Shown here: positions 52,017 through 60,587 of the stretch, piece by piece
Position numbering within the stretch: position 1 is the first letter of the stretch
How the letters are laid out: every line of letters begins with the position of its first letter
Source of the DNA: a virus
IMG/VR virus record: IMGVR_UViG_3300035698_027542
Location: 1 to 64,000 of that record
Reading direction: 5' to 3' (one strand)
DNA length: 64,000 nucleotides
Notes under the pieces: generated by a model
What the model was told of the DNA's origin: nothing
The model's input: only the letters and a program-made list of their open reading frames with translations
Databases searched by the model: none
Program-made: the position numbers and the translations under genes

Positions 52017-52561
52017 TGGAAATGGAAATGGAAATGAAAGATATGAAGTTATTAAGCGGCATTGAATCTCATGGTGGGAATGGAAACTTTAAAGGTTCTA
52101 TTCTAATAGAGTCGGAAAAATATGATACTTTATCAGAAGATACTCAGAATAACATATCTTTTAAAGCCTCTGATTTTCTACAGGTAATTCAACATTCGAT
52201 TGAGATGGAATGGGCTAAAGCTAACGAAATTGACAAACGTAGTGCTCACGTAGCTGAATTAACTGAATTGTTTAAGTTGGCAGGATTTAATACTATCTAC
52301 GTTGAGACAATAGATAATCAGTATTGCGGTGATGCCTGTTGCTATAAATACCCTTGGATTATTATCACCACCGAAAGAGGTCGTATCAAACTTGGATGGA
52401 GAAAAAGAGTAATGAATCTGGACTGGTCGGAATCTCGTATTAAAGCTATTGGTACAGAATTGTTTAAGGATGAAGAAACCACAAAAGGAACAGATTATAT
52501 ACATTGCTGGGGCAAAGAGAAAGCCATTGAATATTTGAAGAAACTTAATTCGGAAGAATAA
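52016..52561 (+). CDS. Hypothetical early protein
   Basis: 181 residues beginning with an odd run, MEMEMEMKDMK, which contains several possible starts. Then alpha/beta sequence (NGNFKGSILIESEKYDTL, HVAELTELFKLAGFNTIYVE) and a Cys/Tyr patch YCGDACCYKYPWI with a Trp-rich end. Codon use is slightly GC-richer than neighbours. No family recognised. Confidence 0.55.
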   Translation: MEMEMEMKDMKLLSGIESHGGNGNFKGSILIESEKYDTLSEDTQNNISFKASDFLQVIQHSIEMEWAKANEIDKRSAHVAELTELFKLAGFNTIYVETIDNQYCGDACCYKYPWIIITTERGRIKLGWRKRVMNLDWSESRIKAIGTELFKDEETTKGTDYIHCWGKEKAIEYLKKLNSEE

Positions 52562-52562
52562 A

Positions 52563-53705
52563 ATGAAAAAAATACTTATAACAGGCGGTCCAGTTCATGC
52601 TTATCTTGATGATGTTAAAATCATCACTAATAAGTTTAAAGGTGGATTGATGGCCAAATTGGTAGAAGATATACTTAAAAAAAGAATGGATATATCTATA
52701 GCTTATTTATGCTCAAAAGATTCTAAACAACCTCAATGGCCTAAAGAGCTAGGAGTAGAAAATAATAAACTTTTTAATGTTCTTCACCATAATGGTCTAG
52801 AAGATTATATGAAAAAAGTTCTTAAACTAGCTCCAGGAATGAATGCTGTTGTTTTGGGAGCGGCTGTTTGTAATCTTATTCCGAAAAATAGAATTGTAGG
52901 AAAATTTCCAAGTCATGATTATAAACCTGGAGATATAATTCCAATAGATTTTACGATAGCCCCAAGAGTCATCGACCAAGTTAAAAAGGTTAATCCTAAA
53001 GTTCATTTGTTTGGATTTAAACTTCTTTCAGAAGTTGATTACTATGAACTTATAAGTGCTGCATATGGAGTTCTTCTTGAATCTAAAGCTGTAACGGTTT
53101 TTGCTAATGACACAAGAGACTTGGATCAGATATATGCCGTGACAAAAGAAAAAGGAGTCCACCAATTTGACAGGTCTAAAATAGCATATTGGGTTATAAA
53201 TAGAATGAGTGAAAAATATTACAAGACCTATACAACCGAAAAAAACATATTAACTCAAGATATGAAAGAAGGCCAAGAATTTCTTTCTAAACTTCTTAAT
53301 AGTCATAGACATTCTTTTATTGAAACAGATGAAGGATATCTTTTTGGTTCAGGAGCATTGTTGTTGGGAGATGAAGGATTTGTAACAACAGCAAGAGGGA
53401 AAAGAGAAGTTGAAGATTTTGCCTTTGTTAGTAAGGTAGATCATGATCAAAGAAAAGTTTTTTGTGTTACAAACAAGAAAGCAACTTTGAATGCTCCATT
53501 GTTTCATTATATATTTGCTCATCTTTGTCAACCAAAATATATATTACATTTTCATCATCAAAGAGAAGATTTAAAAACGATGGAATATGCTACTCCAGGA
53601 ACTGATAAAGATTCTACAAGACCTATACTTGATTGTCCTTCTTTTAACATAGAAGGACATGGCTGTATTTTGAGTTATAATAAGAATGGAGAATTATTAA
53701 AATGA
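52563..53705 (+). CDS. CoaB-like flavoprotein domain fused to class II aldolase-like domain
   Basis: 380 residues. The N-terminal about 215 resemble the phosphopantothenoylcysteine synthetase (CoaB) fold: KKILITGGPVHAYLDDVKII, NAVVLGAAVCNLIPKNRIVG, VHLFGFKLLSEVDYYELISA and VFANDTRDLDQIY. The C-terminal 150 resemble class II aldolase/adducin: SHRHSFIETDEGYLFGSGAL, then YILHFHHQREDL and LDCPSFNIEGHGC, with His residues suited to metal binding. CoaB uses CTP; what this fusion modifies is unknown. Candidates are nucleotide-linked sugars or a hypermodified base precursor. It overlaps a methyltransferase gene by four bases, so the two may act together. Confidence 0.6.
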   Translation: MKKILITGGPVHAYLDDVKIITNKFKGGLMAKLVEDILKKRMDISIAYLCSKDSKQPQWPKELGVENNKLFNVLHHNGLEDYMKKVLKLAPGMNAVVLGAAVCNLIPKNRIVGKFPSHDYKPGDIIPIDFTIAPRVIDQVKKVNPKVHLFGFKLLSEVDYYELISAAYGVLLESKAVTVFANDTRDLDQIYAVTKEKGVHQFDRSKIAYWVINRMSEKYYKTYTTEKNILTQDMKEGQEFLSKLLNSHRHSFIETDEGYLFGSGALLLGDEGFVTTARGKREVEDFAFVSKVDHDQRKVFCVTNKKATLNAPLFHYIFAHLCQPKYILHFHHQREDLKTMEYATPGTDKDSTRPILDCPSFNIEGHGCILSYNKNGELLK

Positions 53706-54382
53706 AATATCCTGATTATGAGACATACGAAAAACTATATTACAGATTTCTTCTCGGAGATAGATCTGAAGAGATGTTAAACCTAGCAGGAGATATTGAA
53801 AATAAAGTATTTCTTGATATCTGCTGTGGTGATGGAAGATTAAGTAAAAAAGTAATGAAAAGAAATCTTCTTAAACAAGTTGTGATGATAGACTCTGAAA
53901 AAGATATGATTCCACAGGAATTTATAGAAGGTGGTTGTCGATTACTAATAACAACGGTAGAAAAAGCTTTTTTAGAAATGAGAAAAACTAATAATATAAT
54001 AGATGTAGCGATCTGCCAGCAAGGTATTAATTATTGGTTAACAGAAGCTAAAGCATGGAGCTTGTCTCTTCTTATGCCCGAAGGTGGTATTTTTATATTT
54101 AATACTTTTAATAAAAAACCATCTGAAATACCATCAGTTAAACAATATAGTTTATTTCTTCCTTTTGAATTAAAAGAAAGACATTATACAGAAATTAGTT
54201 GGTCAGTAAGAGATGATTGGTTTGACATTTACCATGTCCAAATATGTCAAGGTGAAGAACCTCATTTTACAAAATTTAAATGGATGAATGAAGAATATAT
54301 AAGAACTTCTCTTAATAAATTCTTCGAAATAGAATTAATAACGGATAACAAAACAAGCATTTATAAATGTATAAAAAAATAA
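53702..54382 (+). CDS. Class I SAM-dependent methyltransferase
   Basis: 226 residues, ATG overlapping the previous stop. SAM motif I VFLDICCGDGRLSKKV, an acidic residue ending strand 2 (VVMIDSEKDM), then DVAICQQGINYWL in the motif IV position and a C-terminal sheet. It lacks DNA-methylase DPPY/NPPY motifs, so small molecules, RNA or protein are likelier substrates. Coupled with the CoaB/aldolase fusion. Confidence 0.75.
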   Translation: MKYPDYETYEKLYYRFLLGDRSEEMLNLAGDIENKVFLDICCGDGRLSKKVMKRNLLKQVVMIDSEKDMIPQEFIEGGCRLLITTVEKAFLEMRKTNNIIDVAICQQGINYWLTEAKAWSLSLLMPEGGIFIFNTFNKKPSEIPSVKQYSLFLPFELKERHYTEISWSVRDDWFDIYHVQICQGEEPHFTKFKWMNEEYIRTSLNKFFEIELITDNKTSIYKCIKK

Positions 54383-54395
54383 GAAAGGAACAATT

Positions 54396-54764
54396 ATGTG
54401 TCTTGATGTAAAATTTAGTAAAGAAAAAACAGAAAAAATATTAAAAAAACTTCCAGAAGAAATTACTGTTTATAAAGTAATGGGAAAAGATAAAACAAAG
54501 CAAAGATATCGCGCAGTTATATGTGATTTTTTGTATGAAGAAGGAGAGAACAAAATGGAAATTGGTGCATATCCTGCTGAGATCGACTCTGGTTTTTATG
54601 CCTTTAAAACAAGAATATCAGCATGGTTTTACTTAGATAAGGACTGCTGCCAAAAAATTGTTAAATGTAAAATATATAAAAAAGATATTCGGTTTATAGG
54701 AAAACAAGAAGGAGGTTTGGCTTTTGTTTCTTCTAAAATAACTGTTCCTAAATATAAGGATTAA
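54396..54764 (+). CDS. Hypothetical early protein
   Basis: 122 residues (MCLDVKFSKEKTEKILKKLP...). Beta-rich centre with EITVYKVMGKDKTKQRYRAV and ISAWFYLDKDCC. Start preceded by AAGAAAGGA. No family known; it may be a small binding protein. Confidence 0.5.
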   Translation: MCLDVKFSKEKTEKILKKLPEEITVYKVMGKDKTKQRYRAVICDFLYEEGENKMEIGAYPAEIDSGFYAFKTRISAWFYLDKDCCQKIVKCKIYKKDIRFIGKQEGGLAFVSSKITVPKYKD

Positions 54765-54769
54765 AAATT

Positions 54770-55018
54770 ATGAAAAATAAGATTTCTATATTTCAATATA
54801 ATGAGAAACATCGAGATGTACATGAAGCCAGGGCAGATTTGGCAGAAGCCGAGGAAGAATTTGCTAAAGCTGAACAATGTCAAATAATGGATAATTGCCT
54901 AAACTGTAATGGAGTAGGAGAAATAGAAGATGGAACAGGAGATCCAGCCCATAACCCCTGTCAGGATATCTTACACATAGATTGTCCTGATTGTGAAGGA
55001 AAAGGATATATAGAATAA
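54770..55018 (+). CDS. Small protein with DnaJ-type zinc motifs
   Basis: 82 residues. A helical acidic start, then CLNCNGVGEIEDGTGDPAHN and CPDCEGKGYIE, two CxxCxGxG units as in DnaJ zinc centres, plus CQDILHIDC. Such stand-alone units bind zinc in many phage small proteins. Partner not evident. Confidence 0.55.
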   Translation: MKNKISIFQYNEKHRDVHEARADLAEAEEEFAKAEQCQIMDNCLNCNGVGEIEDGTGDPAHNPCQDILHIDCPDCEGKGYIE

Positions 55019-55041
55019 TTATTTAAAAGGAAAAGGGAAAA

Positions 55042-55818
55042 ATGCCTGATTACAAACAAGAAGTTGAAAACATTAGTAAATTTTTAGCCCAATATAATGA
55101 AAATGCTGGGACAAATGGCTTTGTTCTGGGCTGTAGTGGCGGCATCGATAGTGCCCTTTGTCTCGCTCTCTTAAAAAGAGGGGTTCATAGTAAAAACATT
55201 ATAGCAGTAGCTCTACCTTGCAATAGTAGTGAAAATAGTTTATTAGATGCTCAAAAATTAGCAGATAATTTAAATATAAAATTAGAAGTCATTGATTTGC
55301 AAAACAGTTATAATTCTATTATAGAAAATTTAGAAAAAACAAATAATAAGAATAAAGAAATTAGCAACTTGGTTAAAGGAAATTTAGCGGCCAGGCTGCG
55401 AATGGTGCAATTATATACAATGGCAAATTTAAATCATATGTTAGTTTGCGGCACATCGAACAGGAGCGAAATAAAAGTAGGATATGGGACTAAATTTGGA
55501 GATTTTGCAGAGGATTTATCTCCTCTAGGCAACATCTATAAAACTCAAGTTTTTGAGATAGCTAAATTAATGCCAGAAATTCCTAAAAGCATTTTAGAGA
55601 AAGATCCTTCAGCAGATTTGTGGAGCAACCAGACGGACGAACATGACTTCGGAATGTCTTATAGGGAGCTTGATAGAATTTTAGAAGCGATAGAAAGAAA
55701 AGACGATATAGCTTTAAAATCTTTTCCCGCAAAAAAATTAGAGAAAGTAAAATATATGATGAAAGCAGCTTATCACAAAAATAATCCAGCACCTATGTAT
55801 GAGATAGAGCAGTTTTAA
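55042..55818 (+). CDS. nadE: NAD synthetase (ammonia-dependent)
   Basis: 258 residues; AAAGGGAA precedes the ATG. The ATP-pyrophosphatase signature GCSGGIDSALCLALL lies at residues 30-44, followed by NLAARLRMVQLYTMANLNHM, VCGTSNRSEIKVGYGTKFGD and LEKDPSADLWSNQTDE, the standard NadE blocks. It converts nicotinate adenine dinucleotide to NAD using ammonia; no glutaminase domain is present. Together with pncB it supplies both ends of the Preiss-Handler route. Convergent with the HNH gene, overlapping by 26 bases. Confidence 0.93.
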   Translation: MPDYKQEVENISKFLAQYNENAGTNGFVLGCSGGIDSALCLALLKRGVHSKNIIAVALPCNSSENSLLDAQKLADNLNIKLEVIDLQNSYNSIIENLEKTNNKNKEISNLVKGNLAARLRMVQLYTMANLNHMLVCGTSNRSEIKVGYGTKFGDFAEDLSPLGNIYKTQVFEIAKLMPEIPKSILEKDPSADLWSNQTDEHDFGMSYRELDRILEAIERKDDIALKSFPAKKLEKVKYMMKAAYHKNNPAPMYEIEQF

Positions 55819-56896
55819 GAAAATCGTTTAATTGCTTTCTATTAACATTCTTCTTACCATATTTAGAATGGAATTCCATATGACAAGGCACGCAAAAAGT
55901 AACACCGTTATTAAAATCTAATCTTATATTGGGATTTTCAGCATAACCGTCTATGTGATGAGCATGTATTTTTTTATATTTATTATTTTTATTCTTTTTT
56001 TTATGACATTTTTGGCAGATATAATTGTCTCTTTTATATATATCTTTTGCCCACTGAGTATATCCAGGAATTTTTCTTCTATCTATCCTATCTTCATCAG
56101 TTAAATTAGGATTGTAATTCCAGTTGTTTTCTCCTGAAACTTTTTCTATAGCACATTTTTTACATCTATGCCCTGCTTGAAAAGTATGGAAACCAATTTT
56201 GCTAATATTTCCACAGTCACACCTGTATCGCATTAAAGTATGAGTATTCTTATATTTAGTTGCTAATAATTCACAGTTGTTATCTTTAAAATACTGTTTA
56301 ACAGATTCAAATGAAAGTCTTTTTTGGTCTCCTATTTTATTAAATCCACATTGCTGACATCTTCTCCCTTGTTGAAAATCTCTGAATGTTATTTGATTTT
56401 CTTCTCCGCATTTACATTTATATTTCATTTTAGTGTTAGAATTTACATATTCTTTTTCTAATAGCTTACATCCGTTATCCTTAAAAAACAGTTTAACAAA
56501 TTCAAAAGTGTGTTTTTCTGTTCCTCCACATTTTATACACCTTGTCCCATTTTGAAAACTATTAAAATTTATTTTACTTTCCTCTCCGCATACGCACAAA
56601 TATCTCATTTTAGTTTGAGTATTTTTATATTCTTTTCCTAATAACTCACAACCATTATCTTTAAAATATTGTTTAACATATTCAAAAGTATGTTTGGTTT
56701 TTTCTATGCGTTTTTTAGAACCACAAACATTACATCTATGTCCTGCTTTAAAAGTTGTAAAAGCCATCTCACTTGCCTCCCCACAATCACACCTATATTT
56801 CATCTTAACTCTACTATTTTTATACTCTTCTTCTATCAACTCACACCCTCTGTCTTCAAAATACTGTTTAACATATTCACAAGTATGTTTTTTCAT
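55793..56896 (-). CDS. HNH endonuclease with four tandem zinc-finger repeats
   Basis: 367 residues. Four similar units of about 60 residues (HTCEYVKQYFEDRGCELIEE, KYRCDCGEASEMAFTTF, GHRCNVCG and later copies), each with CxCG and CxxCG zinc ligands and probably DNA-binding. The C-terminal nuclease has YICQKCHKKKNK, KIHAHHIDGYAENPNIRLDF and GVTFCVPCHMEFHSKYG. Repeat-built specificity arms on an HNH domain point to a homing or site-specific nuclease. It is coupled (ATGA overlap) to an RHH gene and transcribed against the early operon, so it looks like an inserted module. Confidence 0.85.
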   Translation of the reverse strand: MKKHTCEYVKQYFEDRGCELIEEEYKNSRVKMKYRCDCGEASEMAFTTFKAGHRCNVCGSKKRIEKTKHTFEYVKQYFKDNGCELLGKEYKNTQTKMRYLCVCGEESKINFNSFQNGTRCIKCGGTEKHTFEFVKLFFKDNGCKLLEKEYVNSNTKMKYKCKCGEENQITFRDFQQGRRCQQCGFNKIGDQKRLSFESVKQYFKDNNCELLATKYKNTHTLMRYRCDCGNISKIGFHTFQAGHRCKKCAIEKVSGENNWNYNPNLTDEDRIDRRKIPGYTQWAKDIYKRDNYICQKCHKKKNKNNKYKKIHAHHIDGYAENPNIRLDFNNGVTFCVPCHMEFHSKYGKKNVNRKQLNDFLKTALSHT

Positions 56897-57039
56897 TTTT
56901 TTCTCTCTAAATAATAATCCACTATTTTTCTAAACATTTCTGAAAAATTTATTCCTCTTTCTTCTGCTTCTTTACTAACCTCTTTATGTTGATTTTCTGT
57001 TAAATACATTTCTGTCCTTCTCATTTTCTTTTTTGACAT
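56893..57039 (-). CDS. Ribbon-helix-helix (CopG-like) protein
   Basis: 48 residues: MSKKKMRRTEMYLTENQHKE then two helices (VSKEAEERGINFSEMFRKIV). The RTEMYL strand with following helices is typical of RHH repressors. GGAGACAC precedes the ATG and its stop overlaps the HNH start. I infer that it represses its own HNH partner or the adjacent rightward promoter. Confidence 0.65.
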   Translation of the reverse strand: MSKKKMRRTEMYLTENQHKEVSKEAEERGINFSEMFRKIVDYYLERKK

Positions 57040-57114
57040 TTTGTGTCTCCTATTTAATATATACGGGGTTTTATTTGATATTCCTCTTTTTTATCGATAA
57101 TTTTTAAATTCTTC

Positions 57115-57141
57115 TTGACAAAAGTGAAAATATAGTATAAT
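57115..57141 (+). promoter_or_regulatory. Sigma70-type promoter
   Basis: TTGACA then TATAAT with 15-base spacing (or TAATAT with 17). It lies 60 bases before the 57201 gene and in the divergent gap with the RHH gene. Confidence 0.65.
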
Positions 57142-57200
57142 ATAGGGAAATAGAGAGATAATTAAAAATCCAGACAAACTAAATTTGAGAATTATAGAAT

Positions 57201-57868
57201 ATGAGCAAACAAATAATAACAGCAATAATAATAATTGGAATAGCATTACTGATCCCTTTAATATCTTATAGACCTTCTCTAGAATATAATTCTTCAACAT
57301 CTTATAGCTCTCCTCGAGAATATGGTTCTTTAGAGATTGAAGAAAGAAAAGCAAAAGCAGTTGCTCTTCAACAAAAAAGAGAAAAACAAAGAAAAAGGCA
57401 AATACAATTTAAAAAACAACAAAAGATAAAGCAGCTTAGAGAGCAACAAGAAACCATTATAAAAAGAGATGATTCTTATCTTTACTATCGGGTTTTAAAT
57501 GCTTATATTACTGATAAATTAAAAAATAGTTGGTCAGAACAGGCCCCAGATGGTATTTTTTTGTAGTTAAATTACTTATAAAAAATATGGACAACAAAGA
57601 AAGAATGATTCCTGTTGGAAGTATTCGTCTTGTAGATAAAAATAATAGAGAATACGGTATTGATTATGAATTTGATGGCAAACGTTATGACATAAAAGGA
57701 GTAAGAGCAGAATCAGCAGTTTTTAAGGATTTAAATCCAGGAGTAGATAGAACAATATATGTTATTTTTGATATTCCTAAAAGAAGACATTATTATTGGC
57801 TAAAAGTTCCAGGTGGATATTGGTCAACAACTGATAAATATATTGATTTATCTGATGTAAAAAACTAA
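57201..57868 (+). CDS. Membrane-anchored DUF4352-like protein split by frameshift
   Basis: Reading frame one (57201-57566) has a signal/anchor (MSKQIITAIIIIGIALLIPL), a basic coiled linker and the start of a beta domain, ending at TAG after GIFL. A second frame (57530-57868) continues it: VVKLLIKNMDNKERMIPVGS, IRLVDKNNREYGIDYEF and LNPGVDRTIYVIFDIPK, typical of DUF4352/TelA-like extracellular beta sandwiches. One extra T in the T7 run (57556-57562) would join both into a 222-residue protein. Either a -1 slippage site, a mutation, or a homopolymer error. Probably an exported envelope protein. Confidence 0.6.
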
Positions 57869-57930
57869 AGATGATTTACGGAATTGACGATAAGAGAAAA
57901 TATAAAAGTGTTAAATCAAAAAGGAATATA

Positions 57931-58206
57931 ATGATAAGTAATAATAAAGAATTACAAGAAGCGATAACAAGAATAACAGATGGTTTGAAAATGGCGACAA
58001 AAGCAACACAAGAGATATTAAACAGATCCCAAAAAACAGCAGCCATGGTTCAAGAACCATTAAAAGAATTTGCAAAAATAATGAAAGAATCAATGAAACC
58101 TGTTGAAGAATTTGCAAAAAGAATGGCTTCTCAAAGAAAAAAAATAGAAGAAACTATTAAATTATATAGTAAAAATGATAATAAAAAAGAAGACACTCCT
58201 AACTAA
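57931..58206 (+). CDS. Helical hypothetical protein
   Basis: 91 residues from ATG at 57931 (AAGGA five bases upstream). Long amphipathic helix with repeats of the form PLKEFAKIMKESMKPVEEFA, predicted coiled coil. No domain. Convergent with the 58199 gene, overlapping by eight bases. Confidence 0.5.
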   Translation: MISNNKELQEAITRITDGLKMATKATQEILNRSQKTAAMVQEPLKEFAKIMKESMKPVEEFAKRMASQRKKIEETIKLYSKNDNKKEDTPN

Positions 58207-58696
58207 GAATGTTCGCCACTTTTATCAGCCATTCCTTATCTTCATCGCTGTAACCAAATCTTTTTTGGTTAATTTTTATAGATCTGAATATATCTCCATC
58301 CGCATGTCTTTTTGTTGCTGCTACCCAGTCTGCAATTAGCTCTAATTTATCTAATTCTGACATATCTTTCATACCATTTTTATAATGTTCTGGATGATGA
58401 GAATTTTTTTTATAATGAGCATTAATCGAGGGTCTTATGTCCTCTAACATCTTTTCGTATTGTTCCGATCCATAGGTAGTATGTTTAAGATCGAAGATAT
58501 ACATTGCAACACCACTTGATTCAAACCATCCATATTTACTAAGATCGTGTTTTACCCCTCTCCAATATAATTTCCACTTATCAGGAGGATTTAATTTATT
58601 GATTATCTTAATAATATTTAACATAACTCTAATTTTATGAAATGTTGTTTCTATTTGTATTTTTACATAGCCACTTAAAAATTTTAGTACTTTCAT
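58199..58696 (-). CDS. DUF5662 family protein
   Basis: 165 residues with the DUF5662 signature: GVKHDLSKYGWFES, SINAHYKKNSHHPEHYKNGM and LDKLELIADWVAATKRHADG. Conserved His/Asp residues (HDLSK, NSHHPEH) suggest a metal-dependent HD-like hydrolase fold; family function is unknown but it is frequent in phages. It overlaps the lipoprotein gene by four bases. Confidence 0.8.
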   Translation of the reverse strand: MKVLKFLSGYVKIQIETTFHKIRVMLNIIKIINKLNPPDKWKLYWRGVKHDLSKYGWFESSGVAMYIFDLKHTTYGSEQYEKMLEDIRPSINAHYKKNSHHPEHYKNGMKDMSELDKLELIADWVAATKRHADGDIFRSIKINQKRFGYSDEDKEWLIKVANILS

Positions 58697-59607
58697 TTAT
58701 CTCCAGTTCCATTTGCTTTTGCATAACGCCATAAGCTAGACATATCTTTTTTCTTTTTTTGAACAAGTTCCATTGTACTTTTGCTTTGAATACCGTCCAT
58801 AATCCCAGTTTGTCCATTCCCGCCAAATAATTTTTTTCTATCTTCTTCTGGAATTTTTTCTTGAGCGATTTCGACAGTATCGACAACTTCACTAAAAGCT
58901 TTCTTTTGTATGATTATGTTATAGATTAGCATTCCTACCAGTCCTGCCATTATAACTCCTCCTGCTATTGCCACATAGATAAAATATGATTCAACGAATA
59001 TAGATATTGACATAATCACGATACAAGTCGCTGATAGGGTTAGGCACATTTTACTACCATACATAAAACCAAAAACACCTAATGCTCCTGCTCCTATGAT
59101 ACAGGCGACTATCAACCATTTAATAGCTTTATGGATTGCTGCATCTCTAGCATCTTCTGCTTTCCTTTTGGCTTCTATGGCAGAGTCTCTTTCTTCTGTC
59201 ATCGCGTCTAGAGCATCTTCTATAACAATTACTTTTAGTCCAGCATTATCTAACATGCTTTGAGCACCAGATAATTCTGCTGTTGCTTCATTTATTTTTA
59301 TAGTATCTTCTATAATAATATTAGAACTTTCTTTAATAGTGATTAAATGGGGATCTATTGCTGCTTTAGTTTTTTCTGGTATTTTTCTTTCGACTTCCAT
59401 TGTTTCTTGGTTTATGGTATTAGCTTTTGTCGAGATATCTATCGAGGCATCTTTAATAACTGTAGAGCTTTTATTTATAGTCTTTTGTGCTGAGACAATA
59501 TCTTTTCCAGTATTTAATTCTGGCTTATTAATTGTGTTTTTATTTCCGCAACCAAGAATTCCTATCAAAAAAACAGATAGAAGTATAATCGAAACTTTAG
59601 TTTTCAT
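58693..59607 (-). CDS. Lipoprotein with coiled coil and membrane helices
   Basis: 304 residues. A signal peptide ends in the lipobox LIGILGC (Cys20). A Thr/Ser/Ile-rich coiled-coil region (about 40-155) precedes three or four hydrophobic segments (WLIVACIIGAGALGVFGFMY, TLSATCIVIMSISIFVESYF, IYVAIAGGVIMAGLVGMLIY) and a charged tail. It might be a large spanin-like lysis protein or a superinfection-exclusion protein; neither can be shown. Overlaps the next gene by 11 bases. Confidence 0.6.
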   Translation of the reverse strand: MKTKVSIILLSVFLIGILGCGNKNTINKPELNTGKDIVSAQKTINKSSTVIKDASIDISTKANTINQETMEVERKIPEKTKAAIDPHLITIKESSNIIIEDTIKINEATAELSGAQSMLDNAGLKVIVIEDALDAMTEERDSAIEAKRKAEDARDAAIHKAIKWLIVACIIGAGALGVFGFMYGSKMCLTLSATCIVIMSISIFVESYFIYVAIAGGVIMAGLVGMLIYNIIIQKKAFSEVVDTVEIAQEKIPEEDRKKLFGGNGQTGIMDGIQSKSTMELVQKKKKDMSSLWRYAKANGTGDK

Positions 59608-59971
59608 TCTTTTCTCCCTTATCTATAAATACATTTATATCTTGTTTTTTATCCATTCCATTAAGTGCCTCTATGATGGTCCAGGTAATTCCAGCTGTTA
59701 TTGCTCCGCTAAAGGGCCAAAAGAAATAAGGGAATCCCATAAAAGAAGCAACAATACAAACAATAATGTCAGCAATTAAAGTTGCCCAGAAGCTAGTGCA
59801 GGTTGTGCAATAAAAGACTTGAGGTGCTTTGTAGTGGATTTTTCTTAAAATAAGTTGCATTCTTATTCTATATTTTTTAATCGGAAAATCTTTACCTTTC
59901 TCGACTAATAGAATAGAAATTCCGTATCCTAACGATATAGATATTATCAAACAGATCAAAAAATTAAACAC
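59597..59971 (-). CDS. Membrane protein (DUF1360-like)
   Basis: 124 residues with GTG start preceded by AAAGGAG. Three hydrophobic segments and a conserved-looking YCTTCTSFWATLIADIIVC, as in DUF1360 phage membrane proteins. CxxC suggests metal or disulphide. A CCGATATAAATA promoter candidate lies 19 bases upstream, so it starts the 58-60 kb minus operon. Confidence 0.6.
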   Translation of the reverse strand: MFNFLICLIISISLGYGISILLVEKGKDFPIKKYRIRMQLILRKIHYKAPQVFYCTTCTSFWATLIADIIVCIVASFMGFPYFFWPFSGAITAGITWTIIEALNGMDKKQDINVFIDKGEKNEN

Positions 59972-59989
59972 TTTAAGATACTCCTTTCA

Positions 59990-60002
59990 TATTTATATCG
60001 GC
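59990..60002 (-). promoter_or_regulatory. GCCGATATAAATA promoter candidate
   Basis: Minus-strand GCCGATATAAATA ends 18 bases before the GTG start, with AAAGGAG in between. It matches sigma28 -10 GCCGATAA at seven of eight bases, and TAAA occurs 13 bases further upstream. It is the best-placed example of the motif. Confidence 0.55.
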
Positions 60003-60046
60003 ATTTTTTGCAGGATTTATTAAAATTTTGACGAAATTATATAATT

Positions 60047-60586
60047 ATGAATTGGTATAAAAAAGCATCTTATATAGCTTATCATGGAACTCCTAAAGAT
60101 TTCCAAGATTTCTCTTATGAATATCTTGGAACTAATGGGACTGCGGAAGGTTTTGGTTTTTATTTTACTAGTGATAAAAATATAGCTGAAGGATATGCTG
60201 AAGGGGGCATATTAAAAAAAGTCAATCTTGATATTAAAAAACCATTAAACCCTATAATTTTTAGTATTTCTAAACCAGAATTTGCTATATTTTTAAAAAC
60301 ATTAGATCCTACAGGAGAAGATTATTTATCAAATTGGGGAGAATCTAACTATGAGGGATATGATAAAATTTTAAACACTGCCGTTGAAGGAGAGTTTTCT
60401 GGATCAGATAATGATGTAGATTTAATATCAGGAGTGATACAAGCAGCAGGTGGAAATGCAGAGCGCATATATAAAATACTAAAACAAACACTAGGTTATG
60501 ATGGTATTATTGTTAATAAGCCATCATGGGGTGGCAATCAAATTATTTACATAGTATTTGATAATAATCAAATTAAGAATATATAA
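60047..60586 (+). CDS. ADP-ribosyltransferase-like protein, MNWYKKA-tagged
   Basis: 179 residues: tag MNWYKKAS, then YIAYHGTPKDF (NAD-binding H-G-T, His13) and GFGFYFTSDKNIAEGYAEGG, the aromatic strand-helix typical of ART domains in phage polyvalent and toxin proteins. A third-position Glu may lie in the GYDGIIVNKPSWGGNQIIYI end region, where ARTs carry Q/E-x-E, but here I see no clear E-x-E. The enzyme would transfer ADP-ribose from NAD to a host target. The tag puts it in a group that I infer may be packaged, as T4 Alt is. First of four tandem tagged genes. Confidence 0.72.
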   Translation: MNWYKKASYIAYHGTPKDFQDFSYEYLGTNGTAEGFGFYFTSDKNIAEGYAEGGILKKVNLDIKKPLNPIIFSISKPEFAIFLKTLDPTGEDYLSNWGESNYEGYDKILNTAVEGEFSGSDNDVDLISGVIQAAGGNAERIYKILKQTLGYDGIIVNKPSWGGNQIIYIVFDNNQIKNI

Positions 60587-60587
60587 A

